DNA from: Spirochaetales bacterium
GTDB lineage: Bacteria; Spirochaetota; Spirochaetia; SZUA-6; DRHE01
Assembly: GCA_016935715.1 (NCBI GenBank)
Contig: JAFGQJ010000277.1
Coordinates: 1 to 6,331, forward strand
Reading direction: 5' to 3'
Length of the DNA: 6,331 nt
In this document: piece by piece, positions 1-5,289 of the stretch
How positions within the stretch are numbered: the first letter of the stretch is position 1
How the letters are laid out: each line of letters begins with the position of its first letter
The notes under the pieces: generated by a model
Database searches by the model: none
Told to the model about the DNA's origin: nothing
The model's input: the letters and a program-made list of their open reading frames with translations, nothing else
Position numbers and translations under genes: made by a program

Positions 1-149
1 ATGGGAATGAGCAGCAGCGGCTCGTACTGCCGGGCTATACCCAGATAGATCAGCAGCCCCCCCACGGCGAGCATACCGAGATTTCCCAGACTCAGGGAAG
101 CAAAACCGGTGGAGCTGAAAAAATCTGCAATAATCCTCAGGATGCTCAT
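1..149 (-). CDS. mmdB: Na+-translocating decarboxylase beta subunit, N-terminal fragment (partial at window edge)
   Basis: This is the start of the large membrane subunit that couples decarboxylation of the carboxybiotin carrier to Na+ export. Only the first 49 codons are inside the window. Translating from the ATG at 149 gives MSILRIIADFF, then STGFASLSLGNLGML, then a hydrophobic stretch, then the segment ARQYEPLLLIPI. The pattern of a short amphipathic start, a 'STGF' segment, a first membrane helix and a 'YEPLLLIPI' block is typical of the OadB/MmdB/GcdB family N-terminus. A GGGGGAG ribosome binding site lies 7 bases before the ATG. The gene starts 13 bases after the biotin carrier stop and is the last visible gene of the operon. 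The name MmdB rather than OadB or GcdB rests on the mmdA-type carboxyltransferase upstream. Confidence 0.87.
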   Translation of the reverse strand, partial: MSILRIIADFFSSTGFASLSLGNLGMLAVGGLLIYLGIARQYEPLLLIP

Positions 150-162
150 CTTCCGGCTCCCC

Positions 163-618
163 CTACCGGATCACCATGAGCTTGGCTTGAGCATTGACCG
201 TGTCCCCGGCGTTCACCAAAACCTCCGCCACCACTCCGGTTGCGGGAGAGGGGACGTCGATATCCATCTTCATCGCTTCCATGATCAGGACGACCTCGCC
301 CTGCTCGACATTGTAACCCGGGCCGACCTTGATCTCCTTGATCACTCCGGTCATGGGGGCGTGCAGGGCCCCGGCGGCATCCATCTCCGCCACGGTCGCG
401 GCTGCAGGGGCTGCTGATGGAGGTGGAGGAGCCGGGCGCGCAGCGGCCGGCTGCGGCCGTGAAACGCTCGGGGGCGAGACCTGTGCCGCATCCTGCTCGG
501 GAAGCAATGTCACCGTGTAGCGTTTTCCCTCGTGGGTCAGGGTCAGCCGGTCACCGGTGCGTTCTACTCCGACCTCGTAATTCCTGCCCTCCCACTCGAA
601 GCGTATTTTTTTAGCCAT
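163..618 (-). CDS. mmdC: Biotin carboxyl carrier subunit of methylmalonyl-CoA decarboxylase
   Basis: A 151-residue biotinyl carrier protein that shuttles CO2 from the carboxyltransferase to the membrane beta subunit. Residues 1-45 form a small N-terminal domain (MAKKIRFEWEGRNYEV). Residues about 49-75 are a Pro/Ala-rich flexible linker. Residues 80-151 are the biotinyl domain, with the biotinylation motif EAMKM at 114-118 (target Lys117) and the usual beta-hammerhead turns (MTGVIKEIKV, PATGVVAEV). Length and the flexible linker match MmdC and the carrier parts of oxaloacetate or glutaconyl-CoA decarboxylases. The start ATG follows the stop of the preceding gene by 3 bases. Its GGGGAG ribosome binding site overlaps the end of that gene, so translation is probably coupled. 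A biotin ligase must be encoded elsewhere. A role in an ordinary acetyl- or propionyl-CoA carboxylase is less likely given the membrane subunits on both sides. Confidence 0.93.
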   Translation of the reverse strand: MAKKIRFEWEGRNYEVGVERTGDRLTLTHEGKRYTVTLLPEQDAAQVSPPSVSRPQPAAARPAPPPPSAAPAAATVAEMDAAGALHAPMTGVIKEIKVGPGYNVEQGEVVLIMEAMKMDIDVPSPATGVVAEVLVNAGDTVNAQAKLMVIR

Positions 619-621
619 CCC

Positions 622-996
622 TCACACTCCCCGTTTGATTGACCTTCCCCCTGTAATCCAGGGGTCGTACTGATTCACCAAGGCGTTCCAGGGATCGGCG
701 GTCGGATGCTCCGGCTCCTCCTGTTCGGCCAGGTAGGCTGCCACGGCCACGGGAACCCAGAGCGGCATCGATGCACCCGACTCCGGCTGCAGGTCCTTCC
801 CACCCGCCTGCGCCGCCTCTCTCGCCTTCGGCATTCCTGAATCCTTCGGCCGCCGACCGCCCTTGGGTTTTTCCTCCCCGGAAAAGACCGCTTTGAGCAC
901 CACCATCATGACGCTCAGCATGGTGAGAGAAAGAAAAACAACCAGCATTCCCAGTACCGTGGTAAACAGACTGTAGGAATATAGCTCTACATTCAC
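622..996 (-). CDS. mmdD: Sodium-pump decarboxylase gamma/delta subunit (OadG/MmdD family)
   Basis: A 124-residue small membrane subunit that in this family holds the carboxyltransferase to the Na+-translocating subunit. One membrane helix is seen at about residues 9-36 (SLFTTVLGMLVVFLSLTMLS region). It is followed by a charged, flexible Lys/Gly/Pro-rich linker (40-75), then a second short hydrophobic stretch (WVPVAVAAYLAEQE, about 80-93) and a C-terminal tail with a 'DPW...GGRS' ending. This N-helix/linker/'AVAAYLA' layout is characteristic of OadG/MmdD proteins, which are poorly conserved in sequence. The start is GTG at 996, with a GAGG ribosome binding site 8 bases upstream. The gene begins 25 bases after the mmdA stop. 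No separate short mmdE-like gene lies between it and mmdC. The family call is firm; the exact subunit name comes from context. Confidence 0.85.
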   Translation of the reverse strand: MNVELYSYSLFTTVLGMLVVFLSLTMLSVMMVVLKAVFSGEEKPKGGRRPKDSGMPKAREAAQAGGKDLQPESGASMPLWVPVAVAAYLAEQEEPEHPTADPWNALVNQYDPWITGGRSIKRGV

Positions 997-1021
997 AGCG
1001 ATTTCCTCGGCTCCCGGATCC

Positions 1022-2572
1022 CTACAGCGGGATATTTCCGTGTTTCTTGCTGGGTCGATCCTCCTGCTTGCGGATGTTCATCTCCAGCGATCGGATCAAT
1101 TCGATGCGGGCATACTTCGGTTCGATCACATCGTCCACCAGACCGTAGCCTGCGGCGATGAAGGGGTTCATCACCTGCTCCCGGAACTCTGCGATCTTCT
1201 GCCCGCGCATCTGCTCCGGGTCCTCTGCCGCGGATATATCTTTCCGGAAGATGATGTTGGCTGCTCCCTCGGCACCCATCACCGCCACTTCCGCGGTGGG
1301 CAGGGCCAGGGTCCGATCGTATCCCAGGGCCTTGGAGCTCATGGCAATGAACGCTCCTCCGTAGGCCTTGCGGATGATCAGGGAGATCTTCGGCACGGTG
1401 GCTTCGGCGATGGCGTACAGTATCTTGGCGCCGTGGCGGATGATTCCGCCGTGCTCCTGGGCCACGCCGGGAAGGAAGCCGGGAACGTCGACCAGGCTGA
1501 CGATCGGGATGTTGAAGCAGTCGCAGAATCTGATGAAACGCGCCGCCTTGTCCGATGAGTTGATGTCCAGCGCCGCGGCGTAGAACTTCGGCTGGTTGGC
1601 GAAGATCCCTACGGTGCGCCCGTTCATCCTGGCGAAACCCACCACCACGTTGGGGGCATAATCGGCGTGCACTTCCAGGAACGAGCCCAGGTCGCATACG
1701 ACCGCGACGAAATCCCGAACGTCGTAGGGGCGCTTCGGATCCTCGGGAAGCAGCTCCTCCAGCTCGGGGGTCTGCCGATCCGGGGGGTCCGTGCAGTCCG
1801 CCACGGGGGGCATCTCGAGATTGTTGGACGGCAGATAGCCGAGCAGCCTGCGCAGGAACTCGAGGCAGCTCTTTTCGTCGGCGAAACGGAAGTGGGCGTT
1901 CCCGCTGATCGAAGCGTGGGCCGTCGCCCCCCCCAGCTGCTCGTGGCTGATCTCCTCTCCGGTCACGGCGCGGATGACGTCCGGACCGGTGATGTACATG
2001 TTGCTGATCCCGTCCACCATGAGGATGAAATCGGTTATGGCGGGTGAATACACCGCCCCGCCGGCGCAGGGCCCCAGGATCACCGAAAACTGGGGGATCA
2101 CACCGGAGGCCAGCGTGTTGGCCCGGAAGATCTTGGCGTATCCCTCCAGCGAGAGGGTACCCTCCTGGATGCGGGCGCCCCCCGAATCGTTGATCTGCAC
2201 GAAGGGACAGCCGTTCTTCATGGCCAGGGTCTGGGCCTCGGCGATCCGCTGGGCATGCATCTCCCCCAGGGATCCTCCCAGCACGGTAAAATCCTGGGAG
2301 AACAGAAAGATCTGCTGCCCCCCGACCTTTCCCGTGCCGCTGACAACCCCGTCTCCCAGGAACTTCTTTTCCCCCAAACCGAAATCGGTGGCTCTGACGG
2401 TGATGTAGGGCTGCTGCTCGACGAAGGAGCCCTTGTCCAGGAGAATGTCCAGGCGTTCCCGGGCGGTCAGCTTGCCCTTCTCGTGCTGGGCATCGATCCT
2501 CTTCTTTCCGCCCCCGGCCAGCATGCTGGCTCGATTTTCGTGGTATCTCTGTAACGCGTCTCGGTTGCTCAC
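1022..2572 (-). CDS. mmdA: Methylmalonyl-CoA decarboxylase alpha subunit (carboxyltransferase)
   Basis: Transfers the carboxyl group of (S)-methylmalonyl-CoA to biotin on the carrier subunit, yielding propionyl-CoA. The 516-residue protein has the two crotonase-fold halves of the acyl-CoA carboxyltransferase family. The N-terminal half has INDSGGARIQEG at 127-138 and an oxyanion-hole block GPCAGGAVYSPA at 167-178. The C-terminal half has VDVPGFLPG at 361-369, QEHGGIIRHGAK at 372-383 and a second oxyanion block AYGGAF at 403-408. The C-terminus KKHGNIPL is typical of propionyl-CoA carboxylase beta and MmdA proteins. The sequence alone cannot separate those two, but the following mmdD, mmdC and mmdB genes make the Na+-pumping decarboxylase the best call. 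I chose the GTG at 2572. It has GGGAGGA 5 bases upstream and suits the promoter position. An in-frame ATG at 2590 would add 6 residues but has no ribosome binding site. First gene of its operon. Confidence 0.92.
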   Translation of the reverse strand: MSNRDALQRYHENRASMLAGGGKKRIDAQHEKGKLTARERLDILLDKGSFVEQQPYITVRATDFGLGEKKFLGDGVVSGTGKVGGQQIFLFSQDFTVLGGSLGEMHAQRIAEAQTLAMKNGCPFVQINDSGGARIQEGTLSLEGYAKIFRANTLASGVIPQFSVILGPCAGGAVYSPAITDFILMVDGISNMYITGPDVIRAVTGEEISHEQLGGATAHASISGNAHFRFADEKSCLEFLRRLLGYLPSNNLEMPPVADCTDPPDRQTPELEELLPEDPKRPYDVRDFVAVVCDLGSFLEVHADYAPNVVVGFARMNGRTVGIFANQPKFYAAALDINSSDKAARFIRFCDCFNIPIVSLVDVPGFLPGVAQEHGGIIRHGAKILYAIAEATVPKISLIIRKAYGGAFIAMSSKALGYDRTLALPTAEVAVMGAEGAANIIFRKDISAAEDPEQMRGQKIAEFREQVMNPFIAAGYGLVDDVIEPKYARIELIRSLEMNIRKQEDRPSKKHGNIPL

Positions 2573-2577
2573 GGGAT

Positions 2578-2584
2578 TCCTCCC
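2578..2584 (-). promoter_or_regulatory. Ribosome binding site deciding the mmdA start
   Basis: GGGAGGA on the minus strand, five bases before the GTG at 2572. It lies downstream of the alternative ATG at 2590, so it can only serve the GTG. This is the main reason for the shorter mmdA start. Confidence 0.8.
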
Positions 2585-2609
2585 GTCCATGGATTTATCA
2601 TGAGATCTG

Positions 2610-2639
2610 ATTATAGAATGCCGTCGGCAGGTTTGTCAA
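2610..2639 (-). promoter_or_regulatory. Consensus sigma70 promoter of the mmd operon
   Basis: On the minus strand a perfect TTGACA -35 box (2639-2634) and a perfect TATAAT -10 box (2615-2610) are separated by 18 bases. Transcription would start near 2603, giving a leader of about 30 bases before the GTG start of mmdA. All 12 consensus bases match, so strong basal activity is expected if it is not repressed. Confidence 0.85.
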
Positions 2640-2647
2640 ATCAAAGT

Positions 2648-2678
2648 TTGAATTTCAATTGAATCGACAGAATCGACA
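2648..2678 (-). promoter_or_regulatory. Candidate regulator-binding site upstream of the mmd promoter
   Basis: Directly upstream of the -35 box are overlapping inverted repeats, TTGAA-T-TTCAA at 2648-2658 and the perfect palindrome TTCAATTGAA at 2654-2663. They are followed by an exact tandem repeat of the 9-mer GAATCGACA (2661-2669 and 2670-2678). The block would sit roughly 45 to 75 bases before the transcription start, where activator sites are often found. The repeats are seen directly; the function is inferred. The AT-rich palindrome could also act only as an UP-like element. Confidence 0.4.
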
Positions 2679-2714
2679 CCGGTGCGGGACTCCGTACGGC
2701 GGATGCACGAGGGA

Positions 2715-3206
2715 TCAGCCCGGGTTGCGCGGCTTTTTCAGAGAGCGGGTTTTGTCCGCCAGCAGATTGCTCTTGATGGCCGCGACCCACTGAGCCGGAT
2801 AGGGGATGCGAAAGGCGGCCTTCTCCTCTTTTCCGTCCTGGTTGAGGAACTGAAGAACCACCATGCTCTGGTGAAGATCCTTTCCTTTATGCACGTTGGT
2901 GACCCCGATGTAGGTGATGGCCGAACCCGGTATCGAAAGCTCTCTCCTGGAGAAGCGGGCCCTGTAGTAGATCCTGTCTTTCAGCAGAACCAGGGCCCCG
3001 GCGCTGCGAAGGGGCCCCCCCGGTTCGGACTCCAGGCCGTAGTAGTTGACTCCGAAACTGGTAAGGACGATTTCCTTTTCGTCGAACTTGTCCGTGATCC
3101 GCTTGGTTTCCCGCTGTCTCATGTAGGCCAGGTAGAAGAGGACGCCGAGAAAGATCAGGGCGAATATCAGCCAGTTCGGATTGGTGATTCCTTCCAGAAC
3201 GTCCAT
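2715..3206 (-). CDS. Membrane-anchored protein with a possible PH/GRAM-like domain, unknown function
   Basis: A 163-residue protein I do not recognise by name. Residues 1-10 are short and polar, and 11-28 form one membrane helix (NWLIFALIFLGVLFYLAY). A basic/acidic stretch follows (RQRETKRITDKFDEKE). Residues about 45-148 look like a compact beta-rich domain ending in a helix, with 'GALVLLKDRIYYRARFS' and 'LSIPGSAITYIGV' strands and a closing 'PAQWVAAIKSNL' helix. That order of strands plus a final helix with a Trp resembles bacterial PH/GRAM-like domains, but this is an inference from pattern. The last 15 residues are basic. The ATG overlaps the preceding gene's TAA by one base (TAATG) and no ribosome binding site is seen, which points to translational coupling, so the two proteins probably act together. 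No intrinsic terminator is evident before the mmd promoter. Confidence 0.8.
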   Translation of the reverse strand: MDVLEGITNPNWLIFALIFLGVLFYLAYMRQRETKRITDKFDEKEIVLTSFGVNYYGLESEPGGPLRSAGALVLLKDRIYYRARFSRRELSIPGSAITYIGVTNVHKGKDLHQSMVVLQFLNQDGKEEKAAFRIPYPAQWVAAIKSNLLADKTRSLKKPRNPG

Positions 3207-3589
3207 TACAGTTTTGAAAGGTAGCGTAAAACCCGCCGCTTGGCAAGGCGGTACAGGAACCCGCTCTTGACGCCCAATTCGGACAGGAACGAGTCGGCGA
3301 TGAAATCCTCACTCTTGCCCCTGCGGCGCAGCGACTGGATATGATCCTGGTTGACTTTCAGCAGATGGAACAGGCGGCTTTGACCGCCGCCTGCGGTCAA
3401 CAGCAGGATCAGTGCAAAGGAAATCACGGCCAGAGCTACGGTGATGGTGATGTCGTAGCCGGGGTCCTTGACCACCAGCCGGAAGATCGAGTTCGGGTTC
3501 CCGGCATTGAAGATCCCGTAGAAGGTGAGCAGCAGAAGCAACCCTACCAGGATGAACAGAGCCAGCCGCAATGCCGATTTGTGTCCCAT
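3206..3589 (-). CDS. Small two-helix membrane protein, unknown function
   Basis: A 127-residue protein that I do not recognise. It has two predicted membrane helices, at about residues 7-27 (LRLALFILVGLLLLLTFYGI) and 47-66 (ITITVALAVISFALILLLTA). A short loop lies between them, and a strongly basic C-terminal part (71-127) contains 'SLRRRGKSEDFIADSFL' and 'YRLAKRRVLRYL', likely cytoplasmic helices. The reading frame is open up to a GTG at 3628, but those 13 extra codons would run through the terminator hairpin of the permease gene, so I chose the ATG at 3589. Its ribosome binding site is weak (GGGA, 8 bases upstream). The stop overlaps the next ATG by one base, forming a two-gene unit with the PH-like protein. 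No clear promoter of its own is visible, so transcription may come from read-through of the permease terminator. Confidence 0.75.
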   Translation of the reverse strand: MGHKSALRLALFILVGLLLLLTFYGIFNAGNPNSIFRLVVKDPGYDITITVALAVISFALILLLTAGGGQSRLFHLLKVNQDHIQSLRRRGKSEDFIADSFLSELGVKSGFLYRLAKRRVLRYLSKL

Positions 3590-3601
3590 GCCGTGTTTCC
3601 C

Positions 3602-3638
3602 AAAAATTTCAGACGGGGCAGTGTGCACTGCCCCGTCT
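3602..3638 (-). terminator. Intrinsic terminator after the permease gene
   Basis: A near-perfect palindrome at 3611-3638 has 13-bp arms (AGACGGGGCAGTG paired with CACTGCCCCGTCT) and a two-base centre. It starts 24 bases after the permease stop. On the minus strand the stem is followed by GAAA and a run of five T (3606-3602). The T-run is a little displaced from the stem, so termination may be incomplete. Confidence 0.7.
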
Positions 3639-3661
3639 TCTGGATTGCTCGAATAAGATGC

Positions 3662-5188
3662 CTATTCGATGATGATCTTGCGCTCTTCGCCGATGGCCAT
3701 CTTCTTCCACTCCGCCTCGGCCTTGGCCCAGGCTTCGTCGGTGGCCTCGGTCTCCCAGACCGTCAGACCCCGTTCCTCCCGGGTCGCGCCCTTGAGCAGG
3801 TTGTCGAGGAGGATACCGACGATGGCGGTCACCGCCATGCCGGTTGTCAGGATCGTCTGCAGGATGTTGCCGACGACCTCGGCGAACTTACCGGCTTCGG
3901 CCCAGTTGATGGGAGCGGCGTTGAAGTGCGCCGGGAAGCTCAAACCCGCGAAGAAGGCAAGGCCCACGATGAACAGGTTGCGGGCGTTGTTCAGGTTCAC
4001 GAACTGGAGGTTCGAAAGTCCGACCGCGGCGATCAGACCGAACAGCCCGACGAACATCGATCCGACCACCGGCTGGGGCATGGTGGCCAGGGTCGCACCG
4101 AACTTGCCGAAGAACGGCAGGATCAGCATGACGACCGCACCGGCACGGATTACCCGGCGGCTGGCCACGCGGGTCAGGCCGATCGCTCCGATGTTCTCAG
4201 AGTAGGAGGTAGTGCCGTTACAGGTCTGGAACAGGCTGGCGATCAGACAGCCCACGCCCTCGGCTCCCAGCCCGCGGGAGATCATCTTCTCCGTGGGCAC
4301 CGGCGCCTCGGAGATGCGCGCCGCCGAGTAGTAATCGCCGATGGACTCGATCATGGAGGCGATGTAGCCGGCGATCATCCCGATAGCGCCGGCCAGGGTC
4401 AGGCTGGTCAGCTTGGGGAAACCCCACTTGAAGGGCAGCGCATGCTTCCACTCGAACCACTTGGCCGCCGCAATCAGATCCATTTTTCCCGTTACGTTTG
4501 CCAGATTGCCCTCCGGTATCCAGCCGGCGAAGGTGCCGATGACGGCCGCCAGCCAGCCGGTGATGATGGACAGCAGGACCGGGAAGAGCAGGAACATCCG
4601 GGATTTTCGGGAGAACACCTGGGAGTAGATGACCAGCGCCCCCAGGGTGATCAGGCTGACCGCCCAGTTGCCCGCCATCCAGGGCGCTCCGATCCCGTAC
4701 AGGGCCAGACCGATCATGGCGATGGTCGGGCCGATGGTGATCGGGCTGATCGCCCTCTTGACGTAACCCATCAGTCCGGTGTAGCCCAGCACGATCTCGA
4801 TCACCGAGGCGAACATGACCGCAGCGCTGACCTGCTGGATCATCACCTGCCAGCCCATGTTCTGGGCGGCCACCATGCCGACGATGGCGAACATCGGTCC
4901 CAGGAAGGAGAAGGTCCCGCCCTGCACGATCGGCAGCTTGTTCCCGATGGCGGACTGCTGGATCAGGGTGGTGATTCCCGAGACGAAGAACATGGTGGAG
5001 ATGAGTAGAGCCAGCTCAGCCTGAGGCAGCTGCATGGCACCGCCAACGATGAAGGGAATGATCACTGTCGCACCGAACATGGTGAGATAGTGCTGGATCC
5101 CCAGGAGTATGGCGAGGCCCATCTTCGGTTTGCTGCCAAGTGGATAGAGGACCCATCCTTTGGCTTGCACTTTTGCTTGGTCGCTCAT
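3662..5188 (-). CDS. NCS2/SLC23-type nucleobase permease (probable uracil/xanthine permease)
   Basis: A 508-residue inner-membrane transporter of the nucleobase-ascorbate family, with many hydrophobic helices consistent with the 14-helix UraA fold. Family landmarks are the QH pair in helix 1 (32-33), the helix 8 block ESIGDYYSAARIS (281-293, with Glu281 at the UraA substrate-binding Glu position) and the signature ENIGAIGLTR (331-340) in helix 10, fitting [QEP]-N-x-G-x4-T-[RKG]. Glu at the first signature position fits uracil-type rather than xanthine/urate carriers, which have Gln there. The helix 8 block is closer to animal SLC23 proteins than to E. coli UraA, so the exact substrate is uncertain. 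The last 45 residues form an unusual charged Glu/Lys/Trp-rich tail. Ribosome binding site GGAGG lies 5 bases before the ATG. The beta-ureidopropionase-like gene just upstream supports pyrimidine uptake. Confidence 0.9.
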   Translation of the reverse strand: MSDQAKVQAKGWVLYPLGSKPKMGLAILLGIQHYLTMFGATVIIPFIVGGAMQLPQAELALLISTMFFVSGITTLIQQSAIGNKLPIVQGGTFSFLGPMFAIVGMVAAQNMGWQVMIQQVSAAVMFASVIEIVLGYTGLMGYVKRAISPITIGPTIAMIGLALYGIGAPWMAGNWAVSLITLGALVIYSQVFSRKSRMFLLFPVLLSIITGWLAAVIGTFAGWIPEGNLANVTGKMDLIAAAKWFEWKHALPFKWGFPKLTSLTLAGAIGMIAGYIASMIESIGDYYSAARISEAPVPTEKMISRGLGAEGVGCLIASLFQTCNGTTSYSENIGAIGLTRVASRRVIRAGAVVMLILPFFGKFGATLATMPQPVVGSMFVGLFGLIAAVGLSNLQFVNLNNARNLFIVGLAFFAGLSFPAHFNAAPINWAEAGKFAEVVGNILQTILTTGMAVTAIVGILLDNLLKGATREERGLTVWETEATDEAWAKAEAEWKKMAIGEERKIIIE

Positions 5189-5213
5189 AGAGACCTCCGA
5201 ATATTGTTTTTAT

Positions 5214-5228
5214 GCACGCCAGGCGCGC
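5214..5228. repeat. Short GC-rich inverted repeat in the permease leader
   Basis: GCACGCC-A-GGCGCGC, 7-base arms with one mismatch, lies between the upstream terminator and the permease ribosome binding site. It could be an operator or a small leader hairpin. Nothing else supports a role. Confidence 0.25.
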
Positions 5229-5229
5229 A

Positions 5230-5272
5230 TATAAAACAAGAGCACTTTTCCTCCGATGGAGGGCAAGTGCTC
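5230..5272 (-). terminator. Intrinsic terminator after the amidase gene
   Basis: Arms GAGCACTT (5240-5247) and AAGTGCTC (5265-5272) pair perfectly. An inner stem CCTCC/GGAGG (5250-5254 and 5258-5262) closes on a 3-base loop across a 2x2 internal loop. On the minus strand the stem is followed at once by TTGTTTTAT. It begins 17 bases past the amidase stop. Confidence 0.85.
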
Positions 5273-5289
5273 CTATTTCACTCCGTACC

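Noticed and set aside
993..1697. A 234-codon minus-strand frame inside mmdA
   Set aside because: Overlaps mmdA in another frame; Arg/Gly-rich shadow sequence without motifs.
2573..2590. ATG at 2590 as the start of mmdA
   Set aside because: No ribosome binding site, too close to the predicted transcript start, and the GTG six codons later has an excellent site.
2677..2709. Possible terminator after the PH-like gene
   Set aside because: Short palindromes (CACCGGTG, CCGTACGG) are present, but no stable stem followed by a T-run could be built.
3341..5008. A 555-codon open frame on the plus strand opposite the permease and its downstream gene
   Set aside because: It is antisense to a clear NCS2 permease, rich in Asp, Gly, His and Gln with no recognisable domain, and arises from the codon pattern of the real gene.
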